64,000 nt of DNA from JBBIND01 sp037444075 (GTDB lineage Bacteria > Acidobacteriota > Terriglobia > Bryobacterales > Bryobacteraceae), in contig JBBIND010000011.1 in assembly GCA_037444075.1 (NCBI GenBank), forward strand, positions 1-64,000. Reading direction: 5' to 3'. Within the stretch, counting starts at the first letter, position 1, and every line of letters begins with the position of its first letter. A program made the translations under genes and the position numbers. The notes beneath the pieces are model-generated. The model did not search any database. It was not told the DNA's origin and saw nothing but the letters and a program-made list of their open reading frames with translations. This document shows positions 15,751 through 22,822 of the stretch, one piece after another.

Positions 15751-16254
15751 ATGCAGGTTGTTCAGGCAGGCAAGCATAAGTACCTATTGCTCGAGTTGGA
15801 TTCCGAAATCGTCTCCAACATAGCCCGGCAGGCGGGGTTCGAGATCAGCTTACAGGACAGAAAACGTTGCATTGAGGTTGATATTTCCGCGCCCAACCGC
15901 CAGGCTCCCCTGCTTCTGTTTGATGCTGCCGATCCCGGCAACCTGGGGTGGTTCAGCCGCTGCCAGTTTTACGTGGACGGGGCCTCGGGCTCCGTGCTGC
16001 AAACGCCCATCTCGCTGGCGAACCGTACGGACCGCTCCGGGAAGGTCCTGCCGAATCGTCTGCGCCTGCGCATCGCCAAGGAACTGCCGGCCGACTTTCG
16101 GCTGCCGGGGAAACAACCGGTCACCGAGCAGGTCATCTACGCGGTCTATTTCAACCTGCTGAATGCGCTGATGAATGCCGGAGTGGGCATTTGCGGGGGC
16201 CGGACGGTGCGTCCGTTGGCTGGGCGCTCGGAAGGGTTGGGGCCGCGCAACTAA
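15751..16254 (+). CDS. Hypothetical protein
   Basis: A 167-residue frame that starts eight bases after the macro-domain remnant. I do not recognise a family. It has alternating hydrophobic strands (KYLLLELDSEIV, APLLLFDAADPG) and no signal peptide or membrane segment until a weak hydrophobic stretch near the end (YAVYFNLLNALMNAGV). Codon usage appears like that of its neighbours. No Shine-Dalgarno is obvious. It could be a real lineage-specific gene once co-transcribed with the macro-domain gene. Confidence 0.45.
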   Translation: MQVVQAGKHKYLLLELDSEIVSNIARQAGFEISLQDRKRCIEVDISAPNRQAPLLLFDAADPGNLGWFSRCQFYVDGASGSVLQTPISLANRTDRSGKVLPNRLRLRIAKELPADFRLPGKQPVTEQVIYAVYFNLLNALMNAGVGICGGRTVRPLAGRSEGLGPRN

Positions 16255-16281
16255 GCCCCGGCGGTAGCGCCCGTGGCAGGG

Positions 16282-17538
16282 TCACTCGTCACTTACCGTT
16301 GACGGAACTCCCGCGTAGTCTTCTAGATAGGGCTTCAAGTCGAGGGGAGCGGCAGCTGCGGGTACGCGGTCCGGAAAGGCCTTCCGCAGTTCCTCCAGCA
16401 GTAGATTAGCCATCAACGCGCTGCCCAACGCGTTCGGGTGGACGCGGTCAGCGAAGACATCCTCCTTATGCAGCAGCCACACGCGCCCACCGTGGCTCAC
16501 TGGCAGGCCTTCATCCAGACTTCCGATGAGACTGTCCACGTCGACCAGCATCAGGTTGGGGAACTCACGCACCAGGCTTGCCAGATACTCGTTCACGTGC
16601 TCATGGCGGAGCAGGACCAGCCGGGGAACGTTGCCCACTACGACCACGGCGCCGGTGCGGTGCAGCCGGTCGATGTACCGGCGCAAATACTGCTTCTTGG
16701 CCTCCGTCAGGAAGAGCGACATCTTGAAGTCGTGGTAGAAGAGGTCCAGCGCAACGATGAGGGTGGGCCGCATGCGCTCTAGTGCCCCCAGCTGGGGAAC
16801 CAGCTTGTTGCTGGCCGCTCCGCCCCGGGCGAAGACCCGCAACATCCCGTCGCGGACACCCATGTGCCGCGCCAGCAAGCGCCCCGGCGAGGGCGCTTTT
16901 TCCTCCGCGGAGACGCTGGCCCCCAGAATAGCCACTCGACCGAACAACGTGTGCGCCGCGGAAGCCTGGAGAATTTCCGAGCAGGCAACCGCGCTCACTC
17001 CGGTGGTAGCTACAGTTCGCAGGTAGGCTTGCAGCCGCCTGTCATGGGCAATCCGGTGATGCTGACGGTAGAACAGCGGCTGGAGAGGATTCCAACTCCA
17101 GCCCCAATGGTCTGTCTGCGGCGTGATGCGGTAGCTTCCCAAAACTTCAGTGCTGGCGCCTTTCGCGACAGCCAGGCGGCTCTTTCCGCGCAACGGGAAG
17201 CCCCGTAAAACACCGGTTCGCTGATAAACATTGAGCGCGTAGCGGACGTTGGAGGGCACACGGGGGTTGCGCCAGCCGACCGCGTCGATGTAGACCGCCA
17301 GGGAGACGTCAAGATTCTCCTTCTCCAACCTGCGGGCGAACTTGGAAACTGATCCCGCGCCCCAGCTATGCCCAGAGGAGGGTTCACTGGCCAGGGCTTC
17401 CTGGACGGCTCTGGAAAGAAAGGCCCCCCACTCACGATGGACGGCATCCGAGGCGTCGGCGCGTGCGGGGGAGGCGCCCGGCAGGAAAACCAAAACGGCC
17501 AAGGCAATCAAAAAGCCATTGCCTGCTACACGAGACAT
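16282..17538 (-). CDS. Secreted SGNH/GDSL-like hydrolase
   Basis: A 418-residue protein with a signal peptide (LIALAVLVFLPGASPARA). The SGNH blocks can be seen: VAILGASVSA around residue 205 (block I, Ser nucleophile), VVVGNVPR (block III-type Gly-x-Asn near residue 300), and DRVHPNALG near residue 365 (block V Asp-x-x-His). This fold hydrolyses esters, often acetyl groups on glycans. The N-terminal ~180 residues are not typical and may bind substrate. It precedes nothing on the same strand for 150 bases beyond its stop, and follows the phosphomannomutase gene by 28 bases, so the two may share an operon. Confidence 0.75.
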   Translation of the reverse strand: MSRVAGNGFLIALAVLVFLPGASPARADASDAVHREWGAFLSRAVQEALASEPSSGHSWGAGSVSKFARRLEKENLDVSLAVYIDAVGWRNPRVPSNVRYALNVYQRTGVLRGFPLRGKSRLAVAKGASTEVLGSYRITPQTDHWGWSWNPLQPLFYRQHHRIAHDRRLQAYLRTVATTGVSAVACSEILQASAAHTLFGRVAILGASVSAEEKAPSPGRLLARHMGVRDGMLRVFARGGAASNKLVPQLGALERMRPTLIVALDLFYHDFKMSLFLTEAKKQYLRRYIDRLHRTGAVVVVGNVPRLVLLRHEHVNEYLASLVREFPNLMLVDVDSLIGSLDEGLPVSHGGRVWLLHKEDVFADRVHPNALGSALMANLLLEELRKAFPDRVPAAAAPLDLKPYLEDYAGVPSTVSDE

Positions 17539-17566
17539 CTGTTACCAGCCTACCGAAAACGCCGGC

Positions 17567-18946
17567 TCAGGACCGGCCTGGGCTTGAATGTTCGACGGAT
17601 CGCCTGGCGTCGGCAACCGCTTTTTCCACTATGCCGCGATACTGCTCAAGGCTCTGCGCGTCCCTGGCTTCGAAACGCATCACCAGCACCGGTTGCGTGT
17701 TAGACGCGCGCACCAAGCCCCAGCCCGCTTCGAACCGGACCCGCGCGCCGTCGATGTCGATGATGTCATACTGCTGGCGCAGTTTTTCGGCCACTTCCGC
17801 GACGACACGGAACTTGATCTCGTCCGGGCAATCCACGCGGATTTCGGGAGTCGATACCATCACCGGCAAGCCCTCTGTCTGGGCAGAGAGCGGCTTGCCC
17901 GAACGGGCCACGATTTCGAGCAGACGGCAGGCCGCGTACAGAGCGTCGTCGTAGCCGTAGTAGCGGTCCGCAAAGAAGATATGCCCGCTCATCTCGCCGG
18001 CCAACTCCGCCTTCTCCTCCTTCATCTTGGCCTTGATGAGTGAATGCCCGGTGCGGTACATGATGGCGTTCGCGCCCAACCGCTTCAGTTCATCGTAGAC
18101 AACCTGCGAACACTTCACCTCGCCGATGAACGTGGAGGCGGGCTTACGGCTGAGGATTTCCCGCGCGTAGATCAGCAGCAGGTAATCACCCCACACAACG
18201 TGCCCTGTTTCGTCCACGGCGCCGATGCGGTCCCCGTCCCCGTCGAAGGCTATCCCCAATTCGGCCTTGTGCTCGCGCACAGCTTCCTGGAGATGTTTCA
18301 GGTTCTTCTCTACGGTGGGGTCCGGGTGGTGGTTGGGGAACCGGTCATCCATGTCGAAGAACAGTTCCACAGCATCGCAATTGAGGCGCTCAATCAACCG
18401 GTGCATGAGCGGTCCGGCGGTGCCGTTGCCCGCGTCGAAGACCACTTTCACCCGGCGGTCCCAATCGAACTGCGAGGCAATGTCGCTGACGTAGGCGCTC
18501 TCCACTTCGACGGTTCTCTCCGAGCCCTCTCCGCGCAGCAAGTCCCCGGTCTCAATGAGCCGGCGCAGTTCCTGAATCTGGGATCCGTGCAGGGTGCCAG
18601 GGCCGCAAACGACTTTGAAGCCGTTATATTCCGAAGGATTATGGCTGCCCGTGATCATCACCGCGCCGTCGGCGCCCAGTTGCTTGACCGAGTAGTACAG
18701 CAGCGGAGTGGGATTCACGCCGACGTCGGACACATCGCAGCCGCTTTCGACCAACCCCTTGATGAGCGCATTGCGCAGGCGCAGAGAACTCGACCGGCAG
18801 TCACGGCCGACGTTTACCTTGCGCCCGCTCTGTCTCTGAAGATAGGTGCCGATGGCCCGCCCCAGCAGGACCACACCGTCGTCGGGCAGGTCTCTGTCAG
18901 CGATGCCCCGAATGTCATACTCACGGAAGATTGTGGCCTTGAGCAT
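17567..18946 (-). CDS. Phosphomannomutase/phosphoglucomutase
   Basis: A 459-residue alpha-D-phosphohexomutase. It interconverts hexose 6- and 1-phosphates and supplies sugar-1-phosphate for nucleotide sugars. The phospho-serine is S101 in TGSHNP, the metal loop is DGDGDR at residues 235-240, the sugar loop is GEMSGH, and the phosphate-binding loop is RASNTQP near the C-terminus. Length and order match AlgC/ManB. The neighbourhood contains rmlA-C-B a few kilobases away, which use glucose-1-phosphate, so the enzyme may feed surface glycan synthesis. Confidence 0.93.
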   Translation of the reverse strand: MLKATIFREYDIRGIADRDLPDDGVVLLGRAIGTYLQRQSGRKVNVGRDCRSSSLRLRNALIKGLVESGCDVSDVGVNPTPLLYYSVKQLGADGAVMITGSHNPSEYNGFKVVCGPGTLHGSQIQELRRLIETGDLLRGEGSERTVEVESAYVSDIASQFDWDRRVKVVFDAGNGTAGPLMHRLIERLNCDAVELFFDMDDRFPNHHPDPTVEKNLKHLQEAVREHKAELGIAFDGDGDRIGAVDETGHVVWGDYLLLIYAREILSRKPASTFIGEVKCSQVVYDELKRLGANAIMYRTGHSLIKAKMKEEKAELAGEMSGHIFFADRYYGYDDALYAACRLLEIVARSGKPLSAQTEGLPVMVSTPEIRVDCPDEIKFRVVAEVAEKLRQQYDIIDIDGARVRFEAGWGLVRASNTQPVLVMRFEARDAQSLEQYRGIVEKAVADARRSVEHSSPGRS

Positions 18947-18967
18947 ATCCGTAAGTTAGCAGGCATG

Positions 18968-19618
18968 CTAGGGCCCGGCAACGGGCCCGCGGCTGACGAA
19001 TGGATTTCCGGCCAGGTAGAAACGCAGCGGCCAGTCCGCGCAATACCTTATACCGATCCGTGCGGAGACTTCGGCGCTCAGGCTTGATTCCTTCAGCCAA
19101 CGCCGCACGGTAAGAGTTCCGCAGGTTACGTCCGCGCCGTAGTGGCGGCGGGTGATTCCGAGCGCTTGTGTCAGCCTCCCCGGCCCGGAAGCCAGGTCTT
19201 CCAGGCGCCTGGCTCCGGGACGGCGCCGGCGCATCAGGGCCAATCCTGTCACCGGCTCCACGGCTCGTATCAGTACGCAGCCCGGCGTACCTTCCGGCTC
19301 GGCGACCAGGTTCAGGCATTCGTGAAGGCCATAGATGAGATAGACATAGGCACACCCGGGAGGACCGAACAGGACACGCGTCCGGTCAGTCTCCCCGCGG
19401 GAAGCGTGCGCCGCCCGGTCCTCGGCGCCGAGGTAGGCTTCGGTCTCGACGATGATGCCGGCGGTGCGCCCGTGCAGGAGGCATTTGCCGAGCAACTCGC
19501 GCGCCACCACAGGCGTCGGCCGGGCGTAGAAACTTCGGGGCAGCACTTCGCTCTCGGCGAGCAACCGGGCGAGCGGGACCCGGTCTACCCACCCGGTTGA
19601 ACCGACCGCGCCAGCCAT
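18968..19618 (-). CDS. 3-methyladenine DNA glycosylase (AAG/Mpg family)
   Basis: A 216-residue monofunctional DNA glycosylase that excises alkylated purines. Family marks are FYARPTPVVARELLGK near the start, the catalytic Glu in IVETEAYLG, the FGPPGCAYVYLIYG segment, and SGPGRLTQALGI. It starts at 19618, 26 bases from the divergent thpR gene. The bases between are AT-rich for this genome and could hold both promoters. The first ~25 residues are extra to the family core. Confidence 0.93.
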   Translation of the reverse strand: MAGAVGSTGWVDRVPLARLLAESEVLPRSFYARPTPVVARELLGKCLLHGRTAGIIVETEAYLGAEDRAAHASRGETDRTRVLFGPPGCAYVYLIYGLHECLNLVAEPEGTPGCVLIRAVEPVTGLALMRRRRPGARRLEDLASGPGRLTQALGITRRHYGADVTCGTLTVRRWLKESSLSAEVSARIGIRYCADWPLRFYLAGNPFVSRGPVAGP

Positions 19619-19644
19619 TGAACAATAGGTTACGTCATCACGTT

Positions 19645-20199
19645 ATGCGGCTGTTCACAGGCATTGAGATAGCTTCCGAAGTCTTGGCCCAACTCGAGGA
19701 ACTGCTGAAACGGCTCCGCCCCACCGCCCGGTTGAAGTGGAGTCCCGTGGAGAACCTCCACATCACCACGAAGTTCATCGGGGATTGGCCCGATGCGCGG
19801 TGCGATGAGCTGATAGCTGAGTTGGGCGGCGTCCCGTCACCCGGACCCGTGCCCATCGCCATACGAGGTTTGGGGTGGTTCCCCAACCCACGCTCTCCCC
19901 GGGTATTCTGGGCCGGCATCGAGGCTGGGCCAGGGCTGAAGCAGTTGGCTCAGGCGACCGAAAAACGCCTGGCCCGGCTCGGCGTACCCGTTGAAAACAG
20001 AGACTTTTCTCCGCACCTCACGTTGGCCAGAATCCGTGCGCCTGAGGACCTGCGCCGGCTCAGGGAGGCTATTGATGCCCTGTCTTCGCTGGATTTCGGC
20101 GAATTCGTAGCCGACCGGTTTCATCTCTATTCGAGTGAACTCCATCCGGGCGGCTCGCGGTACCGGAAGCTGGCCCGCTTTTCATTGGATAAACAATGA
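19645..20199 (+). CDS. thpR: RNA 2',3'-cyclic phosphodiesterase
   Basis: A 184-residue member of the 2H phosphoesterase family (LigT/ThpR). The two catalytic HxTx motifs are H39-I-T41 and H124-L-T126. The fold opens with RLFTGIEIASE, as usual. It hydrolyses 2',3'-cyclic phosphates in RNA to 2'-phosphates. The start at 19645 fits the family; a longer reading adds 16 basic residues with no match. Divergent from the DNA glycosylase gene. Confidence 0.92.
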   Translation: MRLFTGIEIASEVLAQLEELLKRLRPTARLKWSPVENLHITTKFIGDWPDARCDELIAELGGVPSPGPVPIAIRGLGWFPNPRSPRVFWAGIEAGPGLKQLAQATEKRLARLGVPVENRDFSPHLTLARIRAPEDLRRLREAIDALSSLDFGEFVADRFHLYSSELHPGGSRYRKLARFSLDKQ

Positions 20200-20331
20200 G
20201 CCGGAACCGCCCGCCAACCCGGGAAGCCGGTCAGCCTTAGTTCGCCCCCATTCCTGCCGGCCGTGTAAACCCGGCGCCCCGTCTCCCGTCAGGAGATTGC
20301 ATAGGGTAAACTTGTGAGGAAACCTCCCGTT

Positions 20332-20949
20332 ATGGCGCAACCTATCGCCAAGGGCCGTGTTAGCCAGAGTATGGCTGCAGTGGCGGCACTCGAGAACGAT
20401 GCCGTTCTGATGCTTCAGGTCCGGGAGGGCGACGGTTATAGCTTCGCGCTGTTGCTGGAAAGGCACCGCAGTCCGGTCACTCAGTACCTGCACCGGATGC
20501 TGCAAAACCAGGCCGTTGCCGAGGAACTGGCGCAGGAAGTCTTTCTGCGCGTGTACCGCTCCCGGGCTACGTACGAGCCCACAGCCAAGTTCACCACCTG
20601 GTTGTTCCGTATCACCACTCACTTGGCTTTGAACTGGATACGAGACAACAAGAAAGAAAAGAACCAGGAAAGCCTGGACGGAGAACAATCGGGTGGGATT
20701 GGGTTGCAAGTAGCGGACCGCCAGCCAAGCGTGGAGCAAGAGTTGTTGCGGCAGGCGAAGTTGGCGGAAGTCAGAAGCGCTATCGACCTGTTGCCGGGAA
20801 AGCAGCGCGCCGCGGTGCTGATGCACAAATACGAGGAAATGGATTACGTTCAGATTGCGGCGGTGCTGGGTTGCTCGGAATCAGCCGTGAAGTCCTTGCT
20901 GTTCAGGGCTTACGAGTCCTTGCGTGCCCGGCTGGCGCACATGGGTTGA
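20332..20949 (+). CDS. RNA polymerase ECF-type sigma factor
   Basis: A 205-residue sigma-70 family factor with region 2 (LAQEVFLRVYRSRATYEP, then FTTWLFRITTHLALNW) at about residues 45-110 and region 4 (LLPGKQRAAVLMHKYEEM, then YVQIAAVLGCSESAVKS) near the C-terminus; no region 1 or 3. It directs RNA polymerase to a specific promoter set. GAGGA at 20316-20320 sits 11 bases before the ATG; a GTG at 20314 is a possible earlier start. It is followed by a zinc-finger anti-sigma gene and a DUF3106 gene, the usual arrangement for envelope-stress control. Confidence 0.92.
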   Translation: MAQPIAKGRVSQSMAAVAALENDAVLMLQVREGDGYSFALLLERHRSPVTQYLHRMLQNQAVAEELAQEVFLRVYRSRATYEPTAKFTTWLFRITTHLALNWIRDNKKEKNQESLDGEQSGGIGLQVADRQPSVEQELLRQAKLAEVRSAIDLLPGKQRAAVLMHKYEEMDYVQIAAVLGCSESAVKSLLFRAYESLRARLAHMG

Positions 20950-20990
20950 ACACGTTTCTGACGCGGTCCTGGCGGCTAGAGGAAAAGACA

Positions 20991-21473
20991 TTGCTTTGCC
21001 CTATTCAGAGCGGCGATAACGCACAGTACTTGCTGGACTATTGTGCCCGCAGGCTGGAGCCGGAAAGCGCCGGGCTACTGGAACGTCACGCCCGGCAATG
21101 CCCCAAGTGCGCCGAGTTGATCGCCGCTCAGCGCACAGTCTGGGCAGCCCTCGATAGCTGGCAAGTGAGCGAAGCCGCGGATGATTTCGACCAGCGCTTG
21201 TACCGGCGGATCGAACAGCGCCGCACGCCCGCCATCGTCGATTGGATAACTCCTGTAAGCCCGGTTCGCTGGAGGCCCGCTTATTCGGTCGCTGCCGCCT
21301 GCGTGATCCTGCTGGCAGGATTTCTACTCCGCGGACCAGACATAGCCCCCACCCTCGACGATCGGCGGCCGGTGGACATCGAGCAGTTGGAGAGGACTTT
21401 GGAGGACCTGGACATGCTGCGCAGCCTCAGCCCCTCGCCCTCGCCTCAAACCGGGCAACGGCAACCGCTGTAG
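20991..21473 (+). CDS. Zinc-finger (zf-HC2) anti-sigma factor
   Basis: A 160-residue protein. The anti-sigma zinc motif H33-x3-C37-x2-C40 (ERHARQCPKC) is complete. A single membrane segment lies near residues 97-115 (YSVAAACVILLAGFLL), leaving a short periplasmic tail with a Ser/Pro-rich end. It binds the neighbouring sigma factor and holds it inactive until a signal. The TTG at 20991 follows AGAGGA by seven bases; an earlier TTG overlaps the sigma stop. It is the second gene of the operon. Confidence 0.85.
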   Translation: MLCPIQSGDNAQYLLDYCARRLEPESAGLLERHARQCPKCAELIAAQRTVWAALDSWQVSEAADDFDQRLYRRIEQRRTPAIVDWITPVSPVRWRPAYSVAAACVILLAGFLLRGPDIAPTLDDRRPVDIEQLERTLEDLDMLRSLSPSPSPQTGQRQPL

Positions 21474-21479
21474 AATCGC

Positions 21480-22082
21480 GTGAAGCTTGCGTTGATCCCC
21501 CGAAACCTTCTGCCGGCGCTGTTTCAGGCGTGCGTTCTTGTCTGCTTTAACCCGGGCGGCGCTCTGAGTGCAGCTTCGTGGCAGCCTCCCCCCAGGCAAG
21601 GATCCCGGGCTGTCGAGCCTTCCCCATTCGAGCTTTTCCGGATGCTCACCCCCGCCGAACGGAAGCGGTTACTCGATTCACTCCCCGAGGAACGGCGGAG
21701 GGATTTGCTGCAGCGCTTTGAGCTTTTGCAGAGCATGGATCCTGAGGAGCGAGCCGCTTTGCGCCGTCAGTACGAGCGGTTCATGGAGCTGCCGCCTGAT
21801 CAGCGCGACGCCCTGCGCGGTGTCTTCGCCCGTGTGAACCGGCTGCCAGAAGACCGCCGGGAGTTGGTAAGACTGGAACTGCAAAAACTGCGCGCTTTAC
21901 CCGTGAAGGAGCGCCAGGAACGTCTTGACAGCGATGAGGTCCGCCGCCGCTATACGGAGGACGAGCAGCGCCTTCTGGCTTACTTCTCCCGCTCTCTGCC
22001 GCCAGAAGGACTGCCGCCAATCCCCGCTGAGCCCCGCCCACCACCCCCACAGGCGGATTCGCAGGAAAATAAGAAGCCTTAA
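21480..22082 (+). CDS. DUF3106-type secreted protein
   Basis: A 200-residue protein that begins with GTG seven bases after the anti-sigma stop. The N-terminus is a signal peptide (LLPALFQACVLVCFNPGGAL). Residues ~50-165 are helical and carry recurring short units of the form L-x-P-E-E-R (LTPAERKRLL, LPEERRRDLL, MDPEERAALR, LPPDQRDALR), as in DUF3106 proteins. The tail is Pro-rich. Similar proteins commonly sit downstream of sigma/anti-sigma pairs, and may be periplasmic sensors or regulators; the exact role is unknown. Confidence 0.75.
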   Translation: MKLALIPRNLLPALFQACVLVCFNPGGALSAASWQPPPRQGSRAVEPSPFELFRMLTPAERKRLLDSLPEERRRDLLQRFELLQSMDPEERAALRRQYERFMELPPDQRDALRGVFARVNRLPEDRRELVRLELQKLRALPVKERQERLDSDEVRRRYTEDEQRLLAYFSRSLPPEGLPPIPAEPRPPPPQADSQENKKP

Positions 22083-22093
22083 TCAAGTTATTA

Positions 22094-22122
22094 TTGCCTT
22101 CAGTCGAGAACTCTGCTATCGT
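22094..22122 (+). promoter_or_regulatory. Putative promoter of the DksA/TraR-type gene
   Basis: TTGCCT and TATCGT are separated by exactly 17 bases. The ATG of the following gene is 66 bases past the -10 box. It sits in a somewhat AT-rich gap after the DUF3106 gene. By eye only; no alternative is as good. Confidence 0.4.
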
Positions 22123-22187
22123 CTCACCACAGTAAGTACTGGCCATTGGCACGGGGCCAATTGGTTATCCGCTGGAGGGTGGAGAGG

Positions 22188-22595
22188 ATGCATAGAGATC
22201 AAAGCCATCCCCGGGGGCATTCCCACAGCATTTACAGGGAATTGCTGCTGGAGCGCAGGAACGACCTGCTTGCGGGCATGGGGGTGCGGTTCGATACGGC
22301 GGCGCAAATGGGACGGGTCGCCGAAGAGGACCAGGCACAGATCACGCACGAGGAGTTCATCTCCCTGATCATCAACGGCTGGGGCCACACCAGTCTGCGT
22401 TTGGTGGACCAGGCGCTGGACCGTCTCCAGACGGGGGATTATGGCATCTGCCTGGGCTGCGGATCGCCCATTCCAGAGAAGCGGTTGATGGCGATTCCGT
22501 GGGCATCTCACTGCGTCCCCTGCCAGGAAGATGCGGCCAGTAGTGATCAGCAGGGTGAGGTCCCTGGGGGCCGCGCGCCCGAAACCTACGTCTGA
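22188..22595 (+). CDS. DksA/TraR-family zinc-finger regulator
   Basis: A 135-residue protein. The C-terminal zinc finger has C88 and C91 (CLGCG) and C109 and C112 (CVPC), and is preceded by a short helical part (LRLVDQALDRLQTGDYGIC) as in DksA/TraR. These proteins bind the RNA polymerase secondary channel and alter initiation in stringent or stress response. The long DksA coiled-coil is shorter here. The ATG at 22188 follows GGAGGG and GGAGAGG. Position beside a sigma/anti-sigma operon suggests a stress role; not proven. Confidence 0.85.
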   Translation: MHRDQSHPRGHSHSIYRELLLERRNDLLAGMGVRFDTAAQMGRVAEEDQAQITHEEFISLIINGWGHTSLRLVDQALDRLQTGDYGICLGCGSPIPEKRLMAIPWASHCVPCQEDAASSDQQGEVPGGRAPETYV

Positions 22596-22634
22596 GTAGT
22601 GGGACGGATACCGCCGCCGCTGAACCCCGGCGGA

Positions 22635-22657
22635 CCGCCCGGCTTCGGCGGACTTTT
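22635..22657 (+). terminator. Possible terminator after the DksA/TraR-type gene
   Basis: CCGCC and GGCGG form a five-base stem with a seven-base loop, followed by ACTTTT. It lies 40 bases past the stop. Short but followed by the only T-run in the gap. Confidence 0.4.
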
Positions 22658-22787
22658 CCGCTCGGGGAGGAGCGCGGATCAAGCCTTGCGGATACGGTCG
22701 CCGGCCTATCGTCCGCCGCCCGCCACGCGGCTTAGCCGCCCAAATCGGGCACGAAGGGCTTCATTTTCTACTTCCGCCGGAGAATTC

Positions 22788-22816
22788 TTGCCTCTGCGGG
22801 GGTGTTCTGATACCAT
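22788..22816 (+). promoter_or_regulatory. Putative promoter of the Oar-like receptor gene
   Basis: TTGCCT and TACCAT are 17 bases apart. The -10 box ends only six bases before the ATG at 22823, so transcription would begin at about the A of the start codon. No Shine-Dalgarno precedes the ATG. This would give a leaderless message. Confidence 0.45.
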
Positions 22817-22822
22817 CCCCCT

